DNA of 64,000 bases from Brevibacterium sp. (lineage in GTDB: Bacteria > Actinomycetota > Actinomycetes > Actinomycetales > Brevibacteriaceae), in the NCBI RefSeq assembly GCF_031179145.1, contig NZ_JAPSIB010000015.1, forward strand, positions 1 to 64,000, written 5' to 3'. Under the pieces are notes generated by a model, which was not told where the DNA came from, did no database searches, and saw nothing but the letters and a program-made list of their open reading frames with translations. Below are positions 26,867-37,429 of this stretch, piece after piece (the first letter of the stretch is position 1; the number at the start of each line of letters is the position of its first letter). A program made the translations under genes and the position numbers.

Positions 26867-28141
26867 ATGTATCGTTCGGTTCCGGTCCCCGCAGCCGCAG
26901 ACTTCGCCATCACCAACGCTCGGATCGTGCCCGTGGCCGATGCTGACGGGCAGCGCGCCGAGACCATCGAATCGGGAACGATCCTTGTCACCGACGGGAC
27001 GATCTCCACCGTCGCCGACGGACAGCCGGACGACCTGCCCGAAGGCGCCGAGATCATCGACGCCGCCGGTCGCTGGGTCCTGCCCGGGTTCATCGAATCG
27101 CACGGTCACCTCGGCGTCCATGAAGATGGGGAGGGCTGGTCCGGCGACGACACCAACGAGATGACCAACCCGATCGGGGCGGGTCTGCGGGCTCTTGACG
27201 CGATCGACCCGGGCGACATCGGATTCAAGGACGCATTGCGCGGCGGTGTCACCTCGGCGCTGATCAAACCGGGATCGGGCAATCCGATCGGCGGTCGGAC
27301 CGCGTTCGTCAAGACCTGGGGCCGGATCGTCGATGAGATGCTCGTGACCCAGGACCTGTCGGTGAAGTCGGCGCTGGGGGAGAACCCGAAGCGCGTCTAC
27401 GGCGACAAGGGCGCCATCCCGTCGACCCGTATGGGGACCGTGAAGCTCATTCGCGACGCCTTCGTCGAGGCGCAGAACTACCGCGCCAAGCGCGGTCACG
27501 CCGAAGCCGAGGGCACGCCGTTCGAGCGCAACCTCGTCTTCGAGACGCTGGCCGACGTCCTCGACGGGAAGCTCGTCTGGGATCAGCACTGCCACCGCGC
27601 CGACGACATCGCCACGGCAATCCGGCTGGCGGAGGAGTTCGGCTACCGCCTCGTCATCAACCACGGCACCGAGGGCCACAAGATCGCGGACTTCATCGCC
27701 GCCAAGGGCATCGACGTCATCCTCGGCCCGCTGATGACCACGCGGTCGAAGGTGGAGCTGCGTGACCGTACCCTGGCCACCGCCGCGGCTCTGGCCGACG
27801 CGGGAGTGCGCATCGCACTGACCACCGACCACCCGGTGATCCCGATCAACTTCCTCGTCCATGAGGCTTCGTTGGCGGTGAAGGAGGGCCTCGATCCGGT
27901 GGTGGCGATCGAATCCCTGACGATCAACCCCGCCAAGATCTTCGGCCTCGACGACCGGCTGGGATCTCTGGCCCGGGGCAGGGATGCAGACCTCGTCATC
28001 TGGTCGGGCGACCCCTTGGACCTCGACTCCCGCGCGGAGCAGGTCTTCGTCTCCTGCCGCAAGGTCTACGAATTCGACGCCGAGACCGGCACCGCCGCCG
28101 TCGCGGACCCGTTCGGCCCGACACTCATCAGCGAGCCGTGA
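26867..28141 (+). CDS. Metal-dependent amidohydrolase
   Basis: This 424-residue protein belongs to the imidazolonepropionase-like amidohydrolases. Metal-binding residues are visible in FIESHGHLGVHEDG, DQHCHRADD, INHGTEGHK and TTDHPVIP, and the C-terminal composite beta-sandwich signature is GRDADLVIWSGDPLD. The reaction is hydrolysis of an amide or cyclic amide; the substrate is unknown. AGGAG lies 4 nt before the ATG. The stop overlaps the GTG of the ThrE-like gene, so hydrolysis and export may be functionally linked. Confidence 0.85.
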   Translation: MYRSVPVPAAADFAITNARIVPVADADGQRAETIESGTILVTDGTISTVADGQPDDLPEGAEIIDAAGRWVLPGFIESHGHLGVHEDGEGWSGDDTNEMTNPIGAGLRALDAIDPGDIGFKDALRGGVTSALIKPGSGNPIGGRTAFVKTWGRIVDEMLVTQDLSVKSALGENPKRVYGDKGAIPSTRMGTVKLIRDAFVEAQNYRAKRGHAEAEGTPFERNLVFETLADVLDGKLVWDQHCHRADDIATAIRLAEEFGYRLVINHGTEGHKIADFIAAKGIDVILGPLMTTRSKVELRDRTLATAAALADAGVRIALTTDHPVIPINFLVHEASLAVKEGLDPVVAIESLTINPAKIFGLDDRLGSLARGRDADLVIWSGDPLDLDSRAEQVFVSCRKVYEFDAETGTAAVADPFGPTLISEP

Positions 28142-29895
28142 CACAGGAGAACACCGAAGAGGCGACCACCGCCGAGGTTCCCCTCGAACGCTCGACCGCG
28201 CCGGCGCGCGGTGCCCGGCCGGGCCGGGCCTCCTCGGCGCAGAGGACATCCGCGTCCGGACGGGGGAGCGGGGGCGAGACGGGATCGCAGGCGCTGCGCG
28301 AACTCCTCGACCGGTCCCGGCACGAACTGGCGCGCAAGCCCGAGCCGCAGAGGTCGAAGTCGAAGGCTGATCAGAGGGGTGCCTCCCAGCGGGTGGCCCA
28401 GCGGGTGGCTCGGCGCACCGTGGGCAGACTCGTCTCGGGCACCGCGGTCAACACTCAGCCGATCCCGATCATCACGGCGCTCAAGGGCACCCCGTATCAG
28501 GCGCCGGTGCAGGCGAGCGAGCCGAGCGAGGAAGAGGCCCGGATGGTCCTCGACCTGGCAGCGGACATCGCCGCGATCATGATGCGCGCGGGCGCCGGCA
28601 CCAGTGACATCGAGGTGTCCGTGATCGCCGCCTGTGCCGCCTGTGGCCTTGCCACCGCCGAGGTGGACCTGACGTCGAACACCCTCGTCGTCCACTATTC
28701 GACCTCCGACGGTCGGCTGCTGACGGTGATGCGAGTCAACCGAGGGGAGTCGACGCATTACGCGAAGCTGGCCTCCGTCCACAAACTCGTCTCCGACCTC
28801 GTCGATGGCACGCTCGGCTTCCACGAGGCCCGGAACCGCCTCGACGCCATCCGCTCACAGCGACGGCCCTACCAGGAGTGGTTCGTCACCGGCTCCTGGG
28901 GAATGCTGGTCGGCAGCGTCGTCATGCTCCTCGGCGGCGGGGCCATCGCGATCGGGCTGGGCATCGTCATGGCCCTGCTCGTGTTCCAGCTCGGGAAGTA
29001 CATCGGTCGCACCAGCCTGCCCTCCTTCTTCATCATCGTGGTGCAGGCCGCGGCGGCGACCCTCATCGCCATGGCCGCGTGGAACTTCGGGCTCGTCGAT
29101 GCCCCGCAGTACCTCGTGGCGGCCGGGATCGTCCTCCTCCTGCCCACGCAGGCGCTCTTCTCCGCCGTGCAGGACGCGCTGACGAACTTCCCCCTCACCG
29201 CGGCCGGGCGGATCATCGGTGTGTTCATGTCGTTCGCCGGCATCGTGTCCGGACTGGCGGTGGGACTCGTGTGCGGTCGCGCGCTCGGACTCGACCCGAT
29301 CGAAGTCCTCGTCCCCCGCACCAGCGTCCACGTGGTGGCAGCCATCATCAGCATGGGTGCGGCGGCGGTCGTGGCGATGGCCGGCGCCGTCGGGATGCAG
29401 GCCACCCGTCGGTTCATCCTCCCTGCCGCCTTCGTTGGTCTGGCCTCGCACATCACGATGATGACTCTGACCCTGCTCGACGTCGACAACGTCCTGGCCA
29501 GTCTGCTCTCGGCCACCGTCGCGGGCTTCCTGTCCCGGCCGTTGGCGCTGCGCCTCGGCGCACCGGCGATCGTGCTCACGATCCCGGCGATCTACACACT
29601 GCTCCAGGGCCTGGCGATCTTCACCGCCGTCTATCAGATCGTCGCGGAGACGGACTCCACGTCGTTCGCCGTCGGTCTGTCCTCCCTCTTCACCGCGATC
29701 GTGGCCAACGCCGCGCTCGCCGTCGGCGCCGTGCTCGGCAACTACCTGGCCCGACCCCTGCAGCGGAAGAAGGCGAAGGCCGATCAGGCCGCCGAGGAGG
29801 CTCGCGGACCCGAATCCGCGCGCGGTCCCGATATGGTCCGCGGTTCGGAGTCATCCCCGATCGACCGCGGCTCCCTGTCCGGAGGCGCCACCTGA
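28138..29895 (+). CDS. ThrE-family threonine/serine exporter
   Basis: This 585-residue protein has about 130 N-terminal residues rich in Arg, Ser and Glu. The DUF1212-type domain follows (GAGTSDIEVSVIAACAACGL) with about five helices. A second helical domain ends near residue 550, and the tail is charged. This is the fused ThrE arrangement, known in Corynebacterium for proton-driven export of threonine and serine. GTG 28138 overlaps the amidohydrolase stop. Substrate specificity is inferred from family only. Confidence 0.85.
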   Translation: MTQENTEEATTAEVPLERSTAPARGARPGRASSAQRTSASGRGSGGETGSQALRELLDRSRHELARKPEPQRSKSKADQRGASQRVAQRVARRTVGRLVSGTAVNTQPIPIITALKGTPYQAPVQASEPSEEEARMVLDLAADIAAIMMRAGAGTSDIEVSVIAACAACGLATAEVDLTSNTLVVHYSTSDGRLLTVMRVNRGESTHYAKLASVHKLVSDLVDGTLGFHEARNRLDAIRSQRRPYQEWFVTGSWGMLVGSVVMLLGGGAIAIGLGIVMALLVFQLGKYIGRTSLPSFFIIVVQAAAATLIAMAAWNFGLVDAPQYLVAAGIVLLLPTQALFSAVQDALTNFPLTAAGRIIGVFMSFAGIVSGLAVGLVCGRALGLDPIEVLVPRTSVHVVAAIISMGAAAVVAMAGAVGMQATRRFILPAAFVGLASHITMMTLTLLDVDNVLASLLSATVAGFLSRPLALRLGAPAIVLTIPAIYTLLQGLAIFTAVYQIVAETDSTSFAVGLSSLFTAIVANAALAVGAVLGNYLARPLQRKKAKADQAAEEARGPESARGPDMVRGSESSPIDRGSLSGGAT

Positions 29896-29938
29896 GACCT
29901 CGCGCAGGTCGGCGTCATCGAGCACGGCGGGCCGGTCA

Positions 29939-30008
29939 CTGCAGATGGGCCGGTCACCGAGGCGCAGTCCCTGCAGATGGGCCGGTCACCGAGGCGCAGT
30001 CACTGCAG
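29939..30008. repeat. 32-bp tandem duplication at the end of ung
   Basis: A 32-nt unit beginning CTGCAGATGGGCCGG occurs at 29939-29970 and 29971-30002 with one mismatch at its last base, followed by a further CTGCAG. The second copy covers the ung stop codon at 30000-30002. Confidence 0.9.
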
Positions 30009-30692
30009 GCGCCAGTCGACGGGCGCCACGCCCTTCTGCTCGAGGAGCTCATTGGTCCGGGAGAACGGACGCGAACCGAAGAAGCCGCGGTGGGCGGACA
30101 GAGGGGAGGGGTGGGCTGATTCGATGATGGCGACCTCGGCCCGGCCGGAGCGCAGCTTCGGGGCGAGGCTCCTCGCATCGCGTCCCCAGAGGATCGCCAC
30201 GAGTGGCTGGTCCCGGTCGACGAGGGCAGAGATGGCCCGCTCCGTGATGGCCTCCCACCCCTGTCCCCGGTGAGAGGCGGGTGCGCCCGGGCGCACGCTG
30301 AGGACTCGGTTGAGCAGCATCACCCCCTGCCGGGACCAGGGGCGCAGGTCGCCGTGGGCCGCCGGCTCGATCCCGAGGTCGGTCTGGAGCTCTCGGTAGA
30401 TGTTCGCCAGCGACCGCGGAAGCGGGCGAACCTGGGGATCGACGGCGAAGGACAGGCCGATCGGGTGCCCGGGGGTCGGATAGGGATCCTGGCCGACGAT
30501 GAGGACCTTCACCTCGGCGAGGGGCTCTGCGAAGGCGCGGAAGACGGAGTCGCCGTCCGGCAGGTAGGAATGGCCTGCGGCGATCTCCTGCCGGAGGAAG
30601 TCGCCCATCGAATGGATGTCTTCCTCCGCCACGGACAGTGCCTGAGCCCAGTCGGGGGACATGATCGTCGACAGGTCGGTGCGAGAAGTCAT
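30000..30692 (-). CDS. ung: Uracil-DNA glycosylase
   Basis: This 230-residue family 1 UNG removes uracil from DNA at the start of base-excision repair. The water-activating loop is [17 protein letters not shown], with [12 protein letters not shown] and the DNA-intercalating loop [20 protein letters not shown]. The open frame extends upstream, but ATG 30692 is chosen. It lies 7 nt after a TAGAAT box with no Shine-Dalgarno sequence, and the protein then has the family's usual length. Convergent with thrE. Confidence 0.95.
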   Translation of the reverse strand: MTSRTDLSTIMSPDWAQALSVAEEDIHSMGDFLRQEIAAGHSYLPDGDSVFRAFAEPLAEVKVLIVGQDPYPTPGHPIGLSFAVDPQVRPLPRSLANIYRELQTDLGIEPAAHGDLRPWSRQGVMLLNRVLSVRPGAPASHRGQGWEAITERAISALVDRDQPLVAILWGRDARSLAPKLRSGRAEVAIIESAHPSPLSAHRGFFGSRPFSRTNELLEQKGVAPVDWRLQ

Positions 30693-30699
30693 GACCGCG

Positions 30700-30705
30700 A
30701 TTCTA
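30700..30705 (-). promoter_or_regulatory. -10 box of ung (leaderless)
   Basis: TAGAAT on the minus strand ends 7 nt before the ATG at 30692. Confidence 0.6.
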
Positions 30706-30955
30706 ACCATTGGATCGTGTCTCACCATGGGGCCTGGCGGAACCCGTGACGGCGACGGAGACCGCGGGCGGAGAGTTCGACCGCGGGGCCTGGCCTGATC
30801 GCTGGCCTGGCCCGATCGCTGGACGCGGGCTCCGCGCACGGAATGCAGAGGCACTGTGCGTGATCGCGCAGCCCCCGGGCGTTCTGCTCACCCGGGGGCA
30901 GAAGATATGCTCAGGGGAGGATTTTCACCGCCAGTACGTTGTCGAAAGGACCACA

Positions 30956-32422
30956 ATGTCGCAATTCCCCCAGGCCGAGGACTGGAAGATGCTCATCGGC
31001 GGCGAATGGGTCGACGCCGCAGACGGCGCTCGCACCGACGTCATCACCCCGATCGATCGCAATGTCGTGATCGCCACCGTCCCCAACGGCAAGGAAGCCG
31101 ACGCCGACCGCGCAGTCGCCGCCGCCCGTGCCGCCTTCCCCGCCTGGGCCGCACTCCCGTTCAAAGAGCGCCAGAAGATGCTCATCCGATGCGCCGACGC
31201 CCTCGACGCCGGTGCCGAGGAACTGGCCCAGCTGACGGCTCTCGACACCGGAAACGCGATCCGCACGCAGGCCCGGCCCGAGACGGTCATCCTCGCCGAC
31301 CTGTTCCGCTACATGGGCGGCGTCGCCGGTGAGGTCAAGGGCAACACCCTGCCCGCCGGCGACGGCCAGCTCCAGTACACGAAGCGCGTGCCGCTGGGCG
31401 TCGTGGCAGGCATCCTGCCGTGGAACTCGCCCCTGATGATTGCCGCGTTCAAGACCCCGGCGGCGCTGGCCGCGGGCAACACGATGGTGCTCAAATGCGC
31501 CGAGGATGCGCCTCTGACGATCCTCAAGATGGCCGAGCTCATCTCCGATCTCCTGCCCGCCGGCGTCCTCAACGTCGTCACCGGAAAGGGCTCGGTCATC
31601 GGAGAGGCCCTCAACCAGCACCCCGGTGTGGACAAGGTCTCGTTCACCGGTTCGACGAACGTCGGCCGTCACGTCGCCGAGGTGGCAGGCGGACGTCTGG
31701 CCCATTCGTCGATGGAGCTCGGCGGCAAGAGCCCCAACATCATCTTCCCCGACTCCAACGATCAGGACACCCTCGAGCAGGTCCTGCTCTCGACGCGCTT
31801 CGCCCGACAGGGACAGTCCTGCACGATGGGATCGCGCCTGTTCCTCCATGAGGACATCTACGACGACTTCCTGTCGAAGCTCGTCGCCGAGGTGGCCAAG
31901 ATGAAGGTCGGCGACCCGCGCGACGAATCCTCCGACATCGGCTGCATCATCAACCAGAAGCAGTACGACCAGGTCGCGTCCTACATCGAGATGGGCAAGT
32001 CGATGGAAGGCGTGGAGGTGGCCTATGACGGCTCCGACTCCCTCGAGGTCGGCGAACCCGGCTTCTACCATGCGCCCGTCATCTTCTCGAAGGCGCGCAA
32101 CGACTGGCAGACGAGCCAGGAGGAGATCTTCGGACCCGTCCTGTCGGTCATTCCCTGGAAGGACGTCGATGACGTCGTCGAGATGGCCAACGACGTCGAG
32201 TTCGGCCTCGCCGCCTATGTGTTCACGAAGAACCTCGACGCCGCGCTGTCCCTGGCCAACCGGATCGAATCCGGCTGGATCCAGATCAATCAGGGTGGCG
32301 GGCAGATGGCCGGTCAGTCCTACGGCGGCATGAAGACCTCGGGCTTCGGCCGCGAGGCATCGCTGGAGGGCATGCTCGAGGGATTCACCCAGATCAAGCA
32401 GGTCAACATCCGCATCCGCTGA
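30956..32422 (+). CDS. Aldehyde dehydrogenase
   Basis: This 488-residue NAD(P)-dependent aldehyde dehydrogenase has the conserved PWNSPL segment, FTGSTNVG cofactor loop, MELGGKSPNI with the general-base Glu, and the catalytic Cys in RQGQSCTMGSRLF. It resembles betaine-aldehyde and phenylacetaldehyde-type ALDHs, but the substrate cannot be fixed. AAAGGACC precedes the ATG at 30956, which is chosen over long upstream extensions. TATGCT at 30906-30911 is a plausible -10 box. A strong hairpin follows the stop. Confidence 0.92.
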   Translation: MSQFPQAEDWKMLIGGEWVDAADGARTDVITPIDRNVVIATVPNGKEADADRAVAAARAAFPAWAALPFKERQKMLIRCADALDAGAEELAQLTALDTGNAIRTQARPETVILADLFRYMGGVAGEVKGNTLPAGDGQLQYTKRVPLGVVAGILPWNSPLMIAAFKTPAALAAGNTMVLKCAEDAPLTILKMAELISDLLPAGVLNVVTGKGSVIGEALNQHPGVDKVSFTGSTNVGRHVAEVAGGRLAHSSMELGGKSPNIIFPDSNDQDTLEQVLLSTRFARQGQSCTMGSRLFLHEDIYDDFLSKLVAEVAKMKVGDPRDESSDIGCIINQKQYDQVASYIEMGKSMEGVEVAYDGSDSLEVGEPGFYHAPVIFSKARNDWQTSQEEIFGPVLSVIPWKDVDDVVEMANDVEFGLAAYVFTKNLDAALSLANRIESGWIQINQGGGQMAGQSYGGMKTSGFGREASLEGMLEGFTQIKQVNIRIR

Positions 32423-32439
32423 GCCGGAGCCGGAGTTCA

Positions 32440-32473
32440 TGAGGGCAGGGGGATCTCGATCTTCCTGCCCTCA
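32440..32473 (+). terminator. Terminator after aldehyde dehydrogenase
   Basis: TGAGGGCAGG (32440-32449) pairs with CCTGCCCTCA (32464-32473), and the inner bases extend the stem to about 15 bp around a CTCG loop. Confidence 0.65.
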
Positions 32474-32522
32474 GTTCTCGGTCGTCCTGCCTTCGGGTGT
32501 GACCGGCACGCCATCCGCCCGG

Positions 32523-32540
32523 AATGACAGTACTGTCATT
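32523..32540. promoter_or_regulatory. Perfect 18-bp palindrome, probable operator
   Basis: AATGACAGTACTGTCATT is a perfect palindrome at the expected -35 position of the DUF3263 gene promoter, whose likely -10 is GATAAT at 32546-32551. This is the layout of a repressor operator. The cognate regulator is not known. Confidence 0.65.
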
Positions 32541-32588
32541 TCGGCGATAATATGAGAGCAAAGTTTTCTCCGAAGGAGCACACCCTCT

Positions 32589-32855
32589 ATGCCGAGCAGC
32601 GACGACACCCCTGAACTGAGTGAACTCGAGGTGTCCGTTTTGGAGTTCGAGCGGCGGTGGTGGAAGTATGGTGGCGCCAAGGATCACGCGATCCGAGAGC
32701 GCTTCGACATGTCCGCGACCAGCTACTTCCAGATCTTGAATTCCCTGCTCGACAATCCTGCAGCACTGGCCAGTGATCCCATGCTGGTGAAGCGGCTTCG
32801 TCGAATCCGCTCCGCACGTCAAAGTGAACGTGCACAAGCCCGCGTCTCGAGGTGA
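32589..32855 (+). CDS. DUF3263 protein, probable DNA-binding regulator (Rv0430-like)
   Basis: This 88-residue basic protein contains LEFERRWWKYGGAKDHAIRERFDMSATSYFQILNSLL and PMLVKRLRRIRS, the DUF3263 signature. The helical core resembles a helix-turn-helix, so a DNA-binding role is plausible, and the family is found in most actinobacteria. It is coupled to a LytR_C gene, the same pairing as Rv0430-Rv0431 in Mycobacterium tuberculosis. It could autoregulate through the palindrome upstream, but no evidence here proves it. Confidence 0.85.
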   Translation: MPSSDDTPELSELEVSVLEFERRWWKYGGAKDHAIRERFDMSATSYFQILNSLLDNPAALASDPMLVKRLRRIRSARQSERAQARVSR

Positions 32856-32857
32856 GC

Positions 32858-33472
32858 ATGAACGACGAATTCGACGACGTCCAGCCCGGACGCCGGAGCG
32901 GTGCGCACCGTCAGGAGGCTGCAGCCAAATCCAATGTGGGAGCGATCGCGCTGGTCATCGTGCTCGCGCTGGTGGCAGTGCTGCTCGTGGTCGCAGCCAT
33001 CAACATCATCACCTCGTCGATGCGCGACCCCGAGGCCGACGTCGCCGAACCCGCGCCGACCACCTCCGCCGAGGCCACCCCGTCACCGACCGAGAGCGAA
33101 GTCAGCGTCGTCGACGCGTCCCTGAAGGTCGATGTCCTCAATGCCTCCGGCGTCTCCGGCGCGGCCTCGAAGTTCTCGAAGGCAGTCGAGAAGAAGGGCT
33201 GGGAGATCGGCACCGTCGGCAACCATTCGACGGACCGCACCGATTCCGTGGTCTACTACCAGGACAAGTCGAACGCCGCCCAGGCGCAGCTGGTCGCCGA
33301 TTCCCTCGGCATCGAGACGACTGAGCAGTCGAACGAGTTCTCCTCCGACCTCTCCGTCGTCATCTGCTCGGACATCGCCCGCCGCGGCCCGGAACCCGCC
33401 GCAGGAGCGCCGAGCGAAGGCGCCTCGAACGAGAGCGGAGCCGAGGGCGGTCAGGCCGGCCTCGGCGGATGA
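32858..33472 (+). CDS. LytR C-terminal-domain membrane protein (Rv0431/VirR-like)
   Basis: This 204-residue protein has a short cytoplasmic N-terminus, one membrane helix (about residues 28-50), a Thr/Pro/Ala-rich linker, and a LytR_C domain beginning LKVDVLNASGVSGAA. A Gly/Ser/Glu tail follows. It should be anchored in the membrane and act in the cell envelope. The mycobacterial counterpart VirR affects envelope integrity and vesicle release; equivalence here rests on synteny. ATG 32858 has GAGG 5 nt upstream. An in-frame GTG at 32852 overlaps the DUF3263 stop. Confidence 0.8.
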   Translation: MNDEFDDVQPGRRSGAHRQEAAAKSNVGAIALVIVLALVAVLLVVAAINIITSSMRDPEADVAEPAPTTSAEATPSPTESEVSVVDASLKVDVLNASGVSGAASKFSKAVEKKGWEIGTVGNHSTDRTDSVVYYQDKSNAAQAQLVADSLGIETTEQSNEFSSDLSVVICSDIARRGPEPAAGAPSEGASNESGAEGGQAGLGG

Positions 33473-33538
33473 ATCGCGCCGAAAAGTAACGAATCGATAA
33501 CAGTACGGGAGCGCGGAACGGCGATAACCGTGCTGCGG

Positions 33539-33544
33539 TAGAGT
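33539..33544 (+). promoter_or_regulatory. Candidate cspA promoter -10, implying a long 5' leader
   Basis: TAGAGT lies 180 nt before the cspA start. A leader of about 170 nt would fit the long, structured, cold-responsive leaders of cspA mRNAs. The 252-nt gap holds no credible gene. Confidence 0.45.
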
Positions 33545-33724
33545 GGCATCAGCTAGGCAAGCACTTCCACCTTGAGTTCTGTTCGTGCTTCTCCGAGGTC
33601 ATTCTCCAGAGGTAATAGAGAGACATCGCGGGGTTGAGTTTTACTAGCTTCCGTCCCTGCCGTCGCGACTCGCTCCGATGGTCGAAGGCGGAATGGAATT
33701 GACACTGCATTGTATGGAGAAGTA

Positions 33725-33928
33725 ATGGCACAGGGTACCGTCAAGTGGTTCAACGCTGAAAAGGGATATGGCTTCATCACCCTCGAAGGCGACAACCAGG
33801 ACGTGTTCGTCCACTGGAGCGCAATCCAGATGGACGGCTACCGAGCTCTCGAAGAGGGCCAGCAGGTTGAGTTCGAAGTCGGAGAAGGGCAGAAGGGTCC
33901 ACAGGCGGAATCCGTCACCCTCCTCTGA
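33725..33928 (+). CDS. cspA: Cold-shock protein CspA family
   Basis: This 67-residue single cold-shock domain has RNP1 [10 protein letters not shown] and RNP2 VFVHWSAI, and ends ESVTLL. It is a nucleic-acid chaperone that melts RNA secondary structure. GGAGAAG precedes the ATG at 33725. The sequence is slightly unusual in having HWSAI where most members have HFSAI. Two strong hairpins follow. Confidence 0.95.
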   Translation: MAQGTVKWFNAEKGYGFITLEGDNQDVFVHWSAIQMDGYRALEEGQQVEFEVGEGQKGPQAESVTLL

Positions 33929-33976
33929 GACTCGAGAGCTCGCTCTCCGAGCTCGAGAACTGAAGAACTTCTGAAC

Positions 33977-34018
33977 CGCTTCGGCGGGAGTCGGCTCCGG
34001 CCGCCTCCCGCCGAAGCG
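33977..34018 (+). terminator. Terminator after cspA
   Basis: CGCTTCGGCGGGAG (33977-33990) and CTCCCGCCGAAGCG (34005-34018) form a perfect 14-bp stem with a 14-nt loop. Confidence 0.75.
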
Positions 34019-34023
34019 CTGTG

Positions 34024-34051
34024 GAGCGCCGGGCAGCCATGCCCGGCGCTC
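34024..34051. terminator. Second hairpin between convergent cspA and MFS gene
   Basis: GAGCGCCGGGCA (34024-34035) and TGCCCGGCGCTC (34040-34051) form a 12-bp stem with loop GCCA, 9 nt from the MFS stop. It can serve either strand. Confidence 0.65.
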
Positions 34052-34060
34052 CTCGTGTGT

Positions 34061-35422
34061 TCAGCGGGAGACGGTGCTCCGCTGCCCGGGGCCGCGACCG
34101 GTGAGGAGTGCTAGGGGTGCCGTTGCGGCGGTGACCACGGCCGCTACGAGCAGCGAGATGGTGTAGCCCAGGGGCGGCTGAAACAGCGCAATGGTGGCGA
34201 AGACCGCGATTCCACCGCCGGTGCCCAGCGCGACGAACACCTCCTGGATCGCGCCCACCTGTCCCGCGCGGCTGCGCGGCGCGGCCTCGAACAGGGCCGT
34301 GGTCGACAGAGCTCCGATGAATCCCAATCCGAACCCGATGACGAAGAGCGGTGCGACACCGAACTCGGGGGACAGTCCCAGCCATGCCAGACCGGCAGCC
34401 TGGGCGAGCAGTGCCCCGCAGATGGTCCGCGGCTTGCCGAGTCGAGCGGCAACCACAGGAGCCACCAGTCCGCCGAGGATCGTCGCCACGGCGTGTGGAG
34501 TCAGTGCAAGGCCGGCCGCTATCGGAGTCCGGCCGAAATGGTCCTGCAGGTGGATGCTGAGAAGATAGACACAGGCCATCGAGGTGGCGGAGGCAACGAG
34601 GATCTGCAGGCCCGCAGAAGAGAACGGGGCGCGGGCGAACAGATCGACGGCGACGAGCGGATCCCGCAGGCGTCGCTGTCGGAGGACGAAGAAGGCCAGG
34701 ACCAGCCCTCCCCCGAGCAGCCAGAAGGGGCTCTCGGCCCACGACACCGACATTCGTTTGATTCCATAGACGATTGCTCCGATTGCCAGGCCGGAGCTGA
34801 TCACGCTGAGCACATCGAGCGAGCGCGATCCCGGAGACGAGGTCTCGGCCAGGCAGATGGGGGTGAGGACAGTGGCGCTCAACGCCAGGGGCAGGCTGGC
34901 CAGGAAGACAGCCTGCCAATCCCAGCGCTCGGTCAGAATGCCGCCGAGCACGGGACCGAGGGAACTGCCCAGGCCGTACACTGCCACCCACAGGCCGTTG
35001 GCGAGGACCAGGTTCCGACCTGTGAACAGAGTTCCGATCGTTCCGACCACGCCGGCGATCATGAGCGCGCTCGATGCCCCCATGAGCACCCGCGCGATGA
35101 TGAGGAACAGTGGGAACGCACTTGCTGCCGCCAGCCCTGCCGACAGTGCGTAACCGAGGGTGCCTGCGATCAGGATGCGTCGGCGGCCGAAGCGATCGCC
35201 GAGGCGCGCGGCCACCACGATCGTGACCGCGGTGGTCAGGGGATAGGCGTCAACGACCCAGGCCCGGACGGAATCCGCCAGGTCGAGATCGAGTGCGATC
35301 CGAGGCAGAGCTGTGTTGATCATGCTCACTCCGAGCGCGCCGGCGAGGATCGCCGTCAGCAGCGGCAGCATCGTCGGCCACAGGCCGCCCTGTTGGTCAC
35401 CGGCGGAGTCTCGGGAGATCAC
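34061..35422 (-). CDS. MFS drug-resistance transporter (DHA2-like)
   Basis: This protein of about 453 residues has 13-14 hydrophobic helices. The motif-A loop RLGDRFGRRRILIAG, ALMIAGVVGTIGTLF and GLGSSLGPVLGG (motif C of exporters) place it among proton-driven drug exporters. The start is uncertain. GTG 35422 leaves a 17-residue hydrophilic N-terminus, ATG 35371 is shorter, and ATG 35530 lies against the groL CIRCE element. The gene is divergent from groL, so the shared region could couple its expression to heat shock. The substrate is unknown. Confidence 0.82.
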   Translation of the reverse strand: MISRDSAGDQQGGLWPTMLPLLTAILAGALGVSMINTALPRIALDLDLADSVRAWVVDAYPLTTAVTIVVAARLGDRFGRRRILIAGTLGYALSAGLAAASAFPLFLIIARVLMGASSALMIAGVVGTIGTLFTGRNLVLANGLWVAVYGLGSSLGPVLGGILTERWDWQAVFLASLPLALSATVLTPICLAETSSPGSRSLDVLSVISSGLAIGAIVYGIKRMSVSWAESPFWLLGGGLVLAFFVLRQRRLRDPLVAVDLFARAPFSSAGLQILVASATSMACVYLLSIHLQDHFGRTPIAAGLALTPHAVATILGGLVAPVVAARLGKPRTICGALLAQAAGLAWLGLSPEFGVAPLFVIGFGLGFIGALSTTALFEAAPRSRAGQVGAIQEVFVALGTGGGIAVFATIALFQPPLGYTISLLVAAVVTAATAPLALLTGRGPGQRSTVSR

Positions 35423-35532
35423 ACTCTCAGCATCGGTCTCGGCCGGTTCTCCGCGCAAATGCGGGCGCTGGTTTCGTGACCGGCAGAGCTCCGCCGACGG
35501 TGCGGAACCGGGGACCCCGAGGTGGCCCATAT

Positions 35533-35559
35533 TTGCACTCTCAAGGGGAGAGTGCTAAA
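35533..35559 (+). promoter_or_regulatory. CIRCE element (HrcA operator) of groL
   Basis: TTTGCACTC, a 9-nt spacer, then GAGTGCTAA matches the CIRCE consensus TTAGCACTC-N9-GAGTGCTAA with one base different. HrcA binding here represses groL until heat shock. Confidence 0.92.
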
Positions 35560-35705
35560 TCTAGTAGTGGTGAAAGCCAAGGGACCCACCAATCGTTTCG
35601 AGGGCGTGGTCCGCGTGTGGAATGGAACATGCGGGTGCACTCTCTGCCGTCGCGGGCGTTGACGATTGCTCTGAATCCCACTCCACTCCATCAGGGAGGA
35701 TCTAA

Positions 35706-37349
<1,644 letters not shown>

Positions 37350-37389
37350 CCCAGCCGTGCCGAGCGGCTTCGGCCGCTGACATGCTCTA

Positions 37390-37426
37390 CCGAAGGGCGA
37401 GGGGATCCGATCCCCTCGCCCTTCGG
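37390..37426 (+). terminator. Terminator after groL
   Basis: CCGAAGGGCGAGGGGA (37390-37405) pairs with TCCCCTCGCCCTTCGG (37411-37426), and one inner T-A pair brings the stem to 17 bp. It lies between convergent groL and the DUF1707 gene. Confidence 0.8.
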
Positions 37427-37429
37427 CGT

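Noticed and set aside
33549..33795. Minus-strand ORFs of 60-80 codons in the cspA leader
   Set aside because: They overlap the cspA start and have no ribosome site or recognisable domain.
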